A stretch of 64,000 bases of DNA from Paratractidigestivibacter sp963605405 (GTDB lineage: Bacteria; Actinomycetota; Coriobacteriia; Coriobacteriales; Atopobiaceae). Positions within the stretch are counted from its first letter, which is position 1. Every line of letters begins with the position of its first letter. Shown here in pieces: positions 14,081 to 22,419 of the stretch. The position numbers were made by a program, and so were the translations under genes. The DNA is taken from contig CAVCUP010000008.1 of NCBI GenBank assembly GCA_963605405.1, forward strand, positions 1 to 64,000, given 5' to 3'. The notes below the pieces were generated by a model, which worked only from the letters and a program-made list of their open reading frames with translations, had not been told where the DNA came from and did not search any database.

Positions 14081-16561
14081 ATGACCGAAGAAGCTCATCA
14101 GCTGCGCGGACTCACCTCGGCGGAGGTCGCCGAACGCGTGGCGGACGGCCGGGTGAACCGCGACACGGACGTTAAGACCAAGTCGGTGGCCCAGATCCTC
14201 GCCTCGCACGCCTTTACGCTCTTCAACGGCGTGAACCTCGCCATGGCCGTCGTCATATCGCTCACGGGGCAGTACCGCAACCTGCTCTTCCTCACCATCG
14301 TCGGAGCGAACCTCGTCATCGGCGTCTTCCAAGAGATCCGTGCCAAGCGCATCGTCGACAAGCTCGCGATCCTCACCCAGAAGGAGGTCTGCGTGCTGCG
14401 CGACGGCGCAGACACCCCCATCGCGCCCTCCGAGCTCGTCATCGACGACCTCATGCGCCTCTCCCACGGCGACCAGGTCCCTGCGGACTGCGAGGTCGTC
14501 GAGGGTAACGTGTACTGTGACGAGTCCCTTCTCACGGGCGAGTCCGTCCCCGTTGCGAAGGGTCCCGGCAGCCCCCTCTACTCCGGCAGCTTCGTGGAGA
14601 GCGGCAGCCTCGTGGCGCGCGTGACCAAGGTGGGTCGCGACGGCTATGCGGCGAAGATAAACGCCGAGGCCAAGTATGTCAAAGAGATCAAGTCCGAGAT
14701 CCTCGCGACCCTTCGCGCCATTATCCGACTCGGCACGACCCTGCTCGTGCCCCTGGGCCTCGCCCTCTTCGCGCGCACGATGCTCATGGAGGGGTCGACG
14801 GTGAGCGAGGCGGTGCTCTCCACGTCGTCGGCCGTCCTCGGCATGATTCCGCAGGGCCTCGTGTTGCTCACTTCCTCGGTCCTCGCCATCGCGACCACCC
14901 GCCTCGGATCCAAGGGTGTTCTCGTCCAGCAGTCCTACTGCGTCGAGACCCTCGCCCGCGTGGACACCCTCTGTCTCGATAAGACGGGCACCATCACCTC
15001 CGGCGAGATGGAGGTCGCGCACGTCGCTCCCGCGCCGGGCGTCGGCGAGAAGGACGCCGTCCGGGCCTTCGCCTCCATCGCGGCGGCCAACGGGGCCGAT
15101 GCGAACGAGACCGCGAAGGCGCTCACGGCCCATGCGGCACTGCTCGGCATCGCGCCTGAGGCGGGATTCTCGCGGGTCGTGCCCTTCAGCTCCGCGCGCA
15201 AGTACTCCGGCTGCGTGACCGGGGACGGACGCGCGCTTGTGATGGGCGCCGGCCAGTTCGTCCTCGGCGACCGCGCGCTGGAGGCGGCGGAGGCGCTCTG
15301 CGAGGCCTTCGACGACGTCGAGCGCCGCCTCGTGGTCTGCGAGTGCGGGGGCTTCGGGCCGAGCGAGGAGCTGGTCGGCGAGGTGCGCCTGCTCGCCTGC
15401 GTCGGTATCCGCGACAAGCTCCGCGACTCCGCTCCCCAGACCATGCGCTACTTCATCGAGCAGGGCGTTGAGCTGCGCGTCATTTCTGGCGACGACCCCC
15501 GTACGGTGAGCGCCATCGCCGAGCTCGCGGGCGTCCCTCACGCCGACCGCTACGTGGACGCCTCGGCCCTCGATACCCCCGAGAAGCTCGACGCCGCGGT
15601 GGACAAGGCCCGCGTCTTCGGCCGCGTGACCCCGCAGCAGAAGCGCGAGCTCGTGGACGCGCTGCATCGCCGGGGCCGCACCGTTGCCATGACGGGCGAC
15701 GGCGTGAACGACGTCCTCGCGCTGCGCGAGGCCGACTGCTCCGTCTCCATGGCCTCGGGCTCGGCAGCCGCGCGCAACGTTTCCGAGATCGTGCTCGCCG
15801 ACAACGACTTCGCCCACATGCCCGAGGTCGTGGCCGAGGGCCGCCGCTCCATCAACAACCTGCAGAGAAGCGCCTCTCTCTTCCTCGTCAAGACGGTCTT
15901 CGCCGCCGTGCTGGCGCTCATCTGCGTCTTCATCCCGCCGTACCCCTTCGTGCCCATCCAGATGTCGCTCATCTCCACGGTCGTCATCGGCGTTCCGTCG
16001 TTCGTGCTCGCTCTCGAGCCCAACCACGAGCGCGTGAGCGGCAACTTCCTCGCGAACGTCCTGTCCCGGTCCCTTCCGGCTTCCGGCGCGATCATCGTCT
16101 TCCTCTTCCTCGAGCTGCTCATCGGCCGTGCCGTCGGGCACGACTTCGGCGAGATATCCACCGTGTGCATGTACATCACGATGGTCGTGGGCCTCGCGCT
16201 CATCTACCGGATCTCGGTTCCCCTTACCCCGCTGCGCGTGGCGCTGCTGTGCGTGCTCGCGGGGGCCGCCGTCGTGGCCTGCACCCTATGCCGCGACTTC
16301 TTCCTCGTGGCGTGGCTGCCGCTCGATGTGTGGGTCGCGACGGTCGTCTTCTGCGTCCTGGCCGTCGCGCTCTTCGAGTTCCTTACCGCCCGCTTCGGGC
16401 GGGGGGCCGACTCGAATCGATTGCTTATGGCAGCGGTCGAGAGGATCGAGGGCGGCGTGCCGGCCTCGAAGGTCGCCAGGAAGGTCGCGAAGTCCGAGGC
16501 CAAGCGCGAAGAGCGGCGAGAGGAGCGCGAGGAGGCCAAGTGGGAGGGGCGCGAGGGCTAG
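14081..16561 (+). CDS. P-type cation-transporting ATPase (CtpE-like)
   Basis: 826 residues, an ATP-driven inner-membrane cation pump. It has an actuator domain with TGES at 152-155, membrane helices near 215-265 containing the ion-path motif MIPQGL, the phosphorylated Asp300 in DKTGT, and the hinge TGDGVND at 538-544. A C-terminal block of helices follows, then a cytosolic tail of alternating Arg/Lys/Glu. Overall motif pattern (PQGL, LARVDTLCLDKTGT) resembles mycobacterial CtpE, a calcium pump, rather than KdpB or heavy-metal pumps (no CPC). ATG 14081 follows GGGAAG. The substrate is inferred, probably calcium. It is monocistronic, with a 242-nt gap after it. Confidence 0.88.
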   Translation: MTEEAHQLRGLTSAEVAERVADGRVNRDTDVKTKSVAQILASHAFTLFNGVNLAMAVVISLTGQYRNLLFLTIVGANLVIGVFQEIRAKRIVDKLAILTQKEVCVLRDGADTPIAPSELVIDDLMRLSHGDQVPADCEVVEGNVYCDESLLTGESVPVAKGPGSPLYSGSFVESGSLVARVTKVGRDGYAAKINAEAKYVKEIKSEILATLRAIIRLGTTLLVPLGLALFARTMLMEGSTVSEAVLSTSSAVLGMIPQGLVLLTSSVLAIATTRLGSKGVLVQQSYCVETLARVDTLCLDKTGTITSGEMEVAHVAPAPGVGEKDAVRAFASIAAANGADANETAKALTAHAALLGIAPEAGFSRVVPFSSARKYSGCVTGDGRALVMGAGQFVLGDRALEAAEALCEAFDDVERRLVVCECGGFGPSEELVGEVRLLACVGIRDKLRDSAPQTMRYFIEQGVELRVISGDDPRTVSAIAELAGVPHADRYVDASALDTPEKLDAAVDKARVFGRVTPQQKRELVDALHRRGRTVAMTGDGVNDVLALREADCSVSMASGSAAARNVSEIVLADNDFAHMPEVVAEGRRSINNLQRSASLFLVKTVFAAVLALICVFIPPYPFVPIQMSLISTVVIGVPSFVLALEPNHERVSGNFLANVLSRSLPASGAIIVFLFLELLIGRAVGHDFGEISTVCMYITMVVGLALIYRISVPLTPLRVALLCVLAGAAVVACTLCRDFFLVAWLPLDVWVATVVFCVLAVALFEFLTARFGRGADSNRLLMAAVERIEGGVPASKVARKVAKSEAKREERREEREEAKWEGREG

Positions 16562-16708
16562 CCCGCCGCTTTTTGAGGCCCTCCTCCCCGGCGGCCCCGG
16601 TCAATCTGAAGGGACTCTTCCGCCGGCTTCGCCGTGTCGGGGGTTCTCGTGGCGCGAGAGACCCTGCGGGTCGTTCTAGCCCCAGCCGATATTTAAGTGT
16701 GTGTGGTT

Positions 16709-16737
16709 TTGTCGCTGTTGCCCGAGGGCGGTATAAC
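16709..16737 (+). promoter_or_regulatory. Sigma-70-type promoter of the zinc-ribbon gene
   Basis: TTGTCG (16709-16714), 17-nt spacer, TATAAC (16732-16737). The predicted start is about 60 nt upstream of the TTG start codon at 16804. Confidence 0.6.
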
Positions 16738-16803
16738 CTATTCGTCCGAACGTGTTGTGAACGGCGATTTGCAGACTCAGATGCGCTCCCGGAGGCCCGT
16801 AGC

Positions 16804-17772
16804 TTGATTTGCCCCGATTGCCATATGAACGTCCCCGACGGCTCGGCCGAGTGCCCTAACTGCGCACGGTCTTTCTACCTCACCCGGCGTCTCGATGCGG
16901 GGCCCCTCAGGTGGTGCTCCGTCTGCGGCGCGCTCGTCCCTTCCGGCTCGATGGCCTGCCCCAAGTGCGCGACTCCTGTGAGGGGGGCCGCCGCCGCTGT
17001 CGTGGCCAGGCGCATCCCGGACCCCGAGCCTCGCGCCGAGGCGCCCGCCGAGGCCGACCTGGAGAGCGCGATTCCCGCAACGGGTGCGGGCGCCTACTCG
17101 GCATCCTCCGTCAACGACATGCTCCCGAGGCTTCGTCACTTCGTCGTGGCGGCCTCGGCCGCGATTCTCATCGTCGGGGGCACGCTCGTGGCCATCACCC
17201 ACCCATGGGACCCCAACGCCAACGACATCACCGCTAAGACCCCGTTCGACACATCCAACGCGGGCTCCCCGGGAGTCGTGGACACGCTCGACGCCCAGGA
17301 CAAGGGCGCTCGCGCCGACGACGACGGGGAAGAGGTGGTTGACCCCGTCTTCGACTCCCTCCACTCGCAGTACGAAGCCTACAAGGGGTACGCGGACCAG
17401 ATTTCCGCCAACGAGGACCTTCTGCGCACGAAGGGCATCGACGGCACCTATGACGAGCGCTCGGCAGGGCTCTCGGCCATAAGGGAGGTCTCGCTCGCGG
17501 TCTCCAACTCGATCGCCTCGGTCGAGAACACCTCCGACGGCTCGGGCGCCTACACCGAGACGATCGCGAACCTCTCAACCCTCGGCAACTGGCTGCGCAA
17601 CCGCTGCGACGCCCTCACCGAGGCATGGAACGCCTCCCTTGCGTCAGAGGACCCCTCGTCGGACGCTTCGCTCATCCTCGGCAAGATTTCCGCGAACTCG
17701 GCCTACCAGCAGCTCTATGAGCAGAATGTCACGGGCTGGGAGCCCGTGAGCGCGCTCGGTTCCGATTCCTAG
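16804..17772 (+). CDS. Zinc-ribbon, single-pass membrane protein
   Basis: 322 residues from TTG 16804, chosen because GGAGG (16791-16795) lies 8 nt upstream and the promoter excludes longer starts. There are two N-terminal zinc ribbons: Cys3/6/17/20 and Cys38/41/52/55. A flexible acidic stretch follows, then one membrane helix at about 112-132, and an outer domain of about 190 residues rich in Ser, Asp and Ala with helical character. Zinc-ribbon-TM proteins of this layout are common in Gram-positives, but their role is mostly unknown. It precedes the cyclophilin and elongation genes with a 140-nt gap. No enzymatic motif is seen. Confidence 0.75.
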   Translation: MICPDCHMNVPDGSAECPNCARSFYLTRRLDAGPLRWCSVCGALVPSGSMACPKCATPVRGAAAAVVARRIPDPEPRAEAPAEADLESAIPATGAGAYSASSVNDMLPRLRHFVVAASAAILIVGGTLVAITHPWDPNANDITAKTPFDTSNAGSPGVVDTLDAQDKGARADDDGEEVVDPVFDSLHSQYEAYKGYADQISANEDLLRTKGIDGTYDERSAGLSAIREVSLAVSNSIASVENTSDGSGAYTETIANLSTLGNWLRNRCDALTEAWNASLASEDPSSDASLILGKISANSAYQQLYEQNVTGWEPVSALGSDS

Positions 17773-17878
17773 GTTGCCTGCCGATTGTGTGAAACGGTCG
17801 CCGTACTGCTATCATCGAGGAGTTAATGCGGGCGCACGGCGCCTTTTGATACGTACCTTTTTGGCACACGATTCACAG

Positions 17879-17895
17879 GGCCGGTTAAACCGGCC
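17879..17895. promoter_or_regulatory. Perfect 17-bp palindrome before the cyclophilin gene
   Basis: GGCCGGTT-A-AACCGGCC lies 17 nt upstream of ATG 17913, in the likely leader. A candidate -10 (TATCAT, 17820-17825) is upstream. It could be an operator or a short RNA hairpin. Confidence 0.4.
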
Positions 17896-17912
17896 GTGGG
17901 CGAGGAGAGACG

Positions 17913-18461
17913 ATGGGATTCTTTGGGGAGCCGCTGTACACCCCCGCGTACGAGCTTACCGGCGACGAGGTCGCCGTCTTCGAGACGAGCAAGGGCCGCA
18001 TCCGCGTGCGCCTCGACGCGAAGGGCGCGCCCATCCATGCCGCCAACTTCTGCGAGCTCGCTTCCTCGGGCTTCTACGACGACCTCAAGTTTCATCGCTA
18101 CGAGCCCGGCTTCGTCATTCAGGGCGGCTGCCCCAACACGCGTGAGATGACCCCGGAGGAGGTCGCCCGAGGAGCCTCCGGCCCCGACGGGCGCCCCGGC
18201 ACGGGCGGCCCCGGTTACCGCATCAAGCACGAGTACGACGTGAACCCCAACAACTCCCACGTCGACGGCGCGCTCGCCATGGCCCGTTCCCAGATGCCCG
18301 ACTCCGCCGGCTCGCAGTTCTACTTCTGCCTCGGTGCCCAGCACTTCCTCGACCCCAACTACACCGTCTTCGGCAACACGCTCGAGGGGATGGACGTCGT
18401 TTCCCGGCTTCGCGCGGGCGACGTCATCAATTCCATCAGGATCGAGCACGTCGAGGCATAA
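17913..18461 (+). CDS. Cyclophilin-type peptidyl-prolyl isomerase
   Basis: 182 residues, a cytosolic proline isomerase (no signal peptide or membrane segment). Cyclophilin landmarks: FHRYEPGFVIQGGCP near residues 54-68, the variable loop with GTGGPGYRIKHEY, ALAMARSQMPDSAGSQFYFCLG, and the VFGNTLEGMDVV close. ATG 17913 is preceded by GAGGAGA. It begins the run of genes leading into the TPR protein and mreB (26 nt to the next gene). A folding role for the elongation machinery is an inference from position. Confidence 0.93.
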   Translation: MGFFGEPLYTPAYELTGDEVAVFETSKGRIRVRLDAKGAPIHAANFCELASSGFYDDLKFHRYEPGFVIQGGCPNTREMTPEEVARGASGPDGRPGTGGPGYRIKHEYDVNPNNSHVDGALAMARSQMPDSAGSQFYFCLGAQHFLDPNYTVFGNTLEGMDVVSRLRAGDVINSIRIEHVEA

Positions 18462-18487
18462 AGCCTCGAGTTTCTTTGGAGGACCAC

Positions 18488-19783
18488 ATGAACCAGCAGG
18501 CATTCGAATCGGGCAAGGCGGCCTACCAGTCGGGCGACTGGGTTGGGGCCATCTCCCTGCTCAGCGCGTCCAAGCGCGACGGCGAGGCCGTGGGCGCGAT
18601 CGACCACCTCATCGGCAACGCCTATATGAAGCTCGGGCGCTATGATTCGGCCTCCGACGCCTACGCGAGCGCGCTCTCCGATACCTCCTACGGCAAGGTG
18701 GGCGCCCTTTCCTGCAACCGCGGCCGCGCTCTTCTCGCCGCCGGGCGCGCCCAGGAGGCCGTCCAGGCTCTTACCAGCGCGGTCCAGGACCCCGCCTATA
18801 GCACTCCGTACAAGGCCTATCTCGCCCTGGGCAAGGCCTATGAGGCCGCCGGCGACGTTCGCAACGCCGGCATCGCCTACCGTTCCGCCGCCATCGACGA
18901 GAACAACCCCGCGCCCGCCGGCGCCCTCTCCGACCTCGGCAGCTGCTTCTTGAGGCTCGGGCGTCCCGTCGACGCCGTCGAGGCCTACCGTACCGCCCTC
19001 GACTTCACCACGCCGCTCGAGAGCCAGGCCAAGGTCTACTGCGACCTCGGCCTCGCCTACGTGGCGGCCAACCGCATGCCCGAGGCCGTCGACGCCTTCT
19101 CGCACGCGGACTCCGACCCCTCGTTCTCGATGCCTCCCGAGGCACAGGCCTCCTACGACGCCGCTCGCAAGGCCATCGCGGCCGCAGCGGCCAAGCAGAA
19201 GAGCTCCGGCGAGGGTACCGACGCGTATCTGGCCGCCGCTTCCGGTTACGGCGTCGATCCGCTCGACCCCACCGGCGCCTCCGGCCAGTTGATTCCCTCC
19301 GCTGAGGACACCGGTTTCTTCTCCGTGACGGAGGAGGAACTCGTCGAGCAGGACCGCAAGAGCCGCAAGGTCAAGCGTAAGCGCAAGCACACGGGTCTCA
19401 AGTTCCTCCTCTTCATCATTGTTCTCGCGGCCATCGTGGGCGCGGCGGGTTTCTTTGCCTATACGCGCGGCTACGGCTGGCCGACCCAGGAGTCCGTGGC
19501 CCAGTCGATCTTCCAGGCGAAGACCGACGGCACCGAGGTCTCCAAGTACGTCGCCGCGTCCGCTCAGGCGCAGGCCCAGGCGATCTCCGACACCATTCCC
19601 TCCGGCGCGACCGTCACGGTCGACGGGGTGGATCGCTCGATGAACGAGACCACCGTCCATGTCGTCGCGCGCCTCTCGGCCGGCGGCGAGCAGCAGTACC
19701 TGATCAAGATGGCCCGCGAGGGCATCGGCTGGAAGGTCACCTCGGTCGAGACCGAGTACGCCTCCCAGGCAACGGCCAACTAA
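18488..19783 (+). CDS. Tetratricopeptide-repeat membrane protein
   Basis: 431 residues from ATG 18488, with GGAGGA 4-5 nt upstream. Residues about 5-220 are consecutive helix-turn-helix TPR units with typical spacing (for example AYQSGDWVGAISLL, AYMKLGRYDSASDAYASAL, AYEAAGDVRNAGIAYRSA). A linker leads to a basic stretch (KSRKVKRKRKH), a membrane helix at about 306-330, and an outer C-terminal domain of about 100 residues with a lipid/secretion-like fold I do not recognise. TPRs usually mediate protein binding; here they face the cytosol. It sits 19 nt before mreB, so a scaffold role in cell elongation is likely but unproven. Confidence 0.8.
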   Translation: MNQQAFESGKAAYQSGDWVGAISLLSASKRDGEAVGAIDHLIGNAYMKLGRYDSASDAYASALSDTSYGKVGALSCNRGRALLAAGRAQEAVQALTSAVQDPAYSTPYKAYLALGKAYEAAGDVRNAGIAYRSAAIDENNPAPAGALSDLGSCFLRLGRPVDAVEAYRTALDFTTPLESQAKVYCDLGLAYVAANRMPEAVDAFSHADSDPSFSMPPEAQASYDAARKAIAAAAAKQKSSGEGTDAYLAAASGYGVDPLDPTGASGQLIPSAEDTGFFSVTEEELVEQDRKSRKVKRKRKHTGLKFLLFIIVLAAIVGAAGFFAYTRGYGWPTQESVAQSIFQAKTDGTEVSKYVAASAQAQAQAISDTIPSGATVTVDGVDRSMNETTVHVVARLSAGGEQQYLIKMAREGIGWKVTSVETEYASQATAN

Positions 19784-19802
19784 CACAGGCAGGTTTTAAC
19801 GG

Positions 19803-20846
19803 ATGTCATTATTCGACACCATATTCGGCGAGTACGGCGGCGATTTGGCCATCGACCTCGGCACGGCCAACACGCTCGTGGCCGTCCGCGGCCAGGGCAT
19901 CGTCATAAACGAGCCGTCAGTCGTCGCCATCGACAAGAGCGAGAGCCGCGTGCTCGCCGTCGGCGCGGACGCCAAGCGCATGATCGGCCGCACGCCCGGC
20001 TCCATCATCGCCGAGCGACCGCTCAAGGACGGCGTTATCGCCGACTTCGACGTGACCGAGGTCATGCTCCGCTACTTCATCGAGAAGGCCCGTGAGCGCC
20101 GCTACCCCTGGAGCCCTCGTCCCCGCGTCGTCGTGTGCGTCCCCTCCGGCGTGACCTCCGTCGAGAAGCGCGCCGTCTTCGAGGCGACCATCCAGGCCGG
20201 CGCTCGCCAGGCTTACCTCATCGAGGAGCCGATGGCGGCCGCCATCGGCGCCGACCTGCCCATCGAGGACCCGACCGGCTCCATGGTCGTGGACATCGGC
20301 GGCGGCACGACCGAGGTCGCCGTCATCTCCATGGGCGGTATCGTGGTCTCGCAGTCGATCCGCACCGCCGGGGACGAGTTCGACCAGACCATTCTCCAGC
20401 ATGTGCGCGACGTGTATAGCCTCTCCATCGGCGAGCGCACGGCCGAGGACATCAAGATCAAGGTCGGTTCCGCTGCCCCGCTGGCCGAGGAGCTCGACGT
20501 CGAGGTCAACGGCCGCGACGTCATGAGCGGCCTGCCGAAGTCGGTCCGCATCGAGAGCGAGGAGATTCGCCGCGCCCTCGACCGTCCGCTCGACGAGGTC
20601 ACCAAGGCCGTCAAGGACGCGCTCGACGCCACTCCGCCCGACCTCGCGAGCGACCTTATGTACTACGGAATCCTGCTCACGGGCGGCGGCGGGCTTCTCC
20701 GCGGCCTCGACCATCGTCTGCGCGAGGAGACCGGGGTGCCTGTCAACGTGAGCCCGACCGCGTTGGAAAACGTGGTCAACGGCTGCGCGAAGGTACTTGA
20801 GGCCAACGCGCTGTCCGGCGGCTTCGTCCAGAGCACGGGCCAGTAG
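19803..20846 (+). CDS. mreB: Rod-shape-determining protein MreB
   Basis: 347-residue bacterial actin that forms membrane-attached filaments and positions lateral wall synthesis. The N-terminal MSLFDTIFG is an amphipathic membrane anchor. The phosphate-1 motif DLAIDLGTANTLV and the phosphate-2/connect motifs (VDIGGGTTEVAVISMGG, LLTGGGGLLRGLD) are intact. Length is typical. It is followed after 2 nt by mreC and forms the core of the elongation operon with mreD, PBP2 and rodA. Confidence 0.96.
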   Translation: MSLFDTIFGEYGGDLAIDLGTANTLVAVRGQGIVINEPSVVAIDKSESRVLAVGADAKRMIGRTPGSIIAERPLKDGVIADFDVTEVMLRYFIEKARERRYPWSPRPRVVVCVPSGVTSVEKRAVFEATIQAGARQAYLIEEPMAAAIGADLPIEDPTGSMVVDIGGGTTEVAVISMGGIVVSQSIRTAGDEFDQTILQHVRDVYSLSIGERTAEDIKIKVGSAAPLAEELDVEVNGRDVMSGLPKSVRIESEEIRRALDRPLDEVTKAVKDALDATPPDLASDLMYYGILLTGGGGLLRGLDHRLREETGVPVNVSPTALENVVNGCAKVLEANALSGGFVQSTGQ

Positions 20847-20848
20847 CC

Positions 20849-21862
20849 GTGGCCTATTCGGGGCTTGGCCGGGGAGGTTCCCCGACGCTCGGGAAAAACT
20901 CGTCCAACGGCGGAGGCAAGCAGCTCTTGGTGTGCTGCGTTGCCTCCCTCGTTTTGTTCACCGCGAGCTGCCGCTTCGGCTCCTCAGGCCCGCTTGAGGT
21001 CGTGCGCGGCGCTTTCACCGTGGTCACGATGCCCGTGCGGACCATCGGGGCGACGGTCTCTCTGCCCTTCCAGGGCCTCGGAAACATCTTCTCCAACCTC
21101 ACGTCCGACCAGGAGACGCTCTCCGACCTCAAGGTCCAGAACGAGGAGCTTCAGGCGAGGAATGCCGAGCTGGAGGAGGCCGAGAAGACGGCCAAGCGAC
21201 TCCAGGACCTGCTGAACCTGCAGGACAGTTATAGCCTTCAGTCCACGGGCGCCCGCATCATCTCGGGCTCCAGCGATTCCTGGACCTCGACCGTCACCAT
21301 CAATCTCGGGTCGGCCGCCGGCCTCACCGTCGGCATGCCCGTCATGGCGTCCAACGGCGTCATCGGCCAGATCACGGAATGCGGCCTCACTTCTTCTGTG
21401 GTGCGCCTTCTCGACGACGAGAACTCGTCCGTCTCCGCTATGGTGCAGTCGAGCCGCGCACAGGGCATGCTCAACGGTTCCGCGACGGGCCAGCTCACGC
21501 TCGACCTCGTCGCCACCGACCAATCGGTGGAGGTGGGCGACCTCATCGTGACGAGCGGCCTCGGCGGCGTCTTCCCCAAGGGCCTGCCGCTCGGGCATGT
21601 GACCAATGTCGAGAGGACCCCGGGCTCGCTCTACCTGGAGATCACGGTCGAGGCCTTCTCGAGCACCGAGAACTACGAGGAGGTCATCGTCATCACCTCT
21701 CTCACCGAGGGGCAGCAGGCGGGCGCGGACGACATCGCGGAGGCGGACACGCAGGAGAGGTCCTCCTCCGCGTCCACTGTTTCTTCCTCGGGAAGCGATT
21801 CCTCGGGCTCGGACGAAGGGGCCGGCTCCGCGACCGATTCATCGACCACGACGACCGAGTAG
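20849..21862 (+). CDS. mreC: Rod-shape-determining protein MreC
   Basis: 337 residues from GTG 20849, 2 nt after mreB; no strong binding site, which fits translational coupling. An N-terminal basic segment is followed by a membrane helix at about 27-46, a coiled coil at about 85-125 (LKVQNEELQARNAELEEAEK), and the double beta-barrel MreC domain at about 130-280. The last 55 residues are a Ser/Asp/Thr-rich low-complexity tail. It links MreB to PBP2 outside the membrane. The tail is longer than usual. Confidence 0.92.
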   Translation: MAYSGLGRGGSPTLGKNSSNGGGKQLLVCCVASLVLFTASCRFGSSGPLEVVRGAFTVVTMPVRTIGATVSLPFQGLGNIFSNLTSDQETLSDLKVQNEELQARNAELEEAEKTAKRLQDLLNLQDSYSLQSTGARIISGSSDSWTSTVTINLGSAAGLTVGMPVMASNGVIGQITECGLTSSVVRLLDDENSSVSAMVQSSRAQGMLNGSATGQLTLDLVATDQSVEVGDLIVTSGLGGVFPKGLPLGHVTNVERTPGSLYLEITVEAFSSTENYEEVIVITSLTEGQQAGADDIAEADTQERSSSASTVSSSGSDSSGSDEGAGSATDSSTTTTE

Positions 21863-21872
21863 GGGAGGCTCT

Positions 21873-22409
21873 ATGCAGATAAACGACCGCGCGCACGATA
21901 CCCGCGGGCTCTGGGGCCTCGCGGTCATCTGTGCCGTCTGCCAGCTCGCGATAGCCCCCAACATCGCCCTCGGCAACGGGCACGCCAACTTCGCCCTCGT
22001 CTTCACGGCCTGCATCGCCTTGTCGCGCGGCGGGTCCCGGGCCGTGGTGGCGGGCTTCTGCGCCGGGCTGTTCTTCGACCTTACGTCGACGGCCCCCATC
22101 GGTCTCATGGCTTTCCTGCTCAGCATCTGTTCCTATTTGCTGGGCGGCGACGGCAGGAACCGCATGGCAGGCGACCTCGGCTCCAACGTCGCGGTCTTCA
22201 CCGTGGCGTCCCTCGGCTGCGCGCTCGCGTACTCCCTCGCCATGCTGCTCGTGGGCAGCGCGAGCTCCATCGTCGACGCGCTGGTGTTCCGTGCGCTGCC
22301 CACCGCGTTTCTCACCGTGGCGGCGTTCCTGCCCTTCGCATACTATTCCTCGCGCGTGAAGGCGAGCTCCTCGCTTTCCGGCGGGCGCTTCGCGCGCAGG
22401 GGACTTTAG
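21873..22409 (+). CDS. mreD: Rod-shape-determining protein MreD
   Basis: 178 residues, integral membrane, with about five hydrophobic helices and the MreD-type segment FCAGLFFDLTSTAPIGLMAF around 65-85. GGGGAGG lies just before ATG 21873. It stabilises the MreC-PBP2 complex. Its position between mreC and the PBP2 gene, with 10-nt gaps either side, is the classic order. Confidence 0.9.
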   Translation: MQINDRAHDTRGLWGLAVICAVCQLAIAPNIALGNGHANFALVFTACIALSRGGSRAVVAGFCAGLFFDLTSTAPIGLMAFLLSICSYLLGGDGRNRMAGDLGSNVAVFTVASLGCALAYSLAMLLVGSASSIVDALVFRALPTAFLTVAAFLPFAYYSSRVKASSSLSGGRFARRGL

Positions 22410-22419
22410 GGCCGGCTTC

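Noticed and set aside
14048..16141. 697-codon minus-strand frame opposite the P-type ATPase
   Set aside because: Same shadow effect: Arg/Glu/Asp-rich with no recognisable domain, while the plus-strand frame has every P-type ATPase motif.
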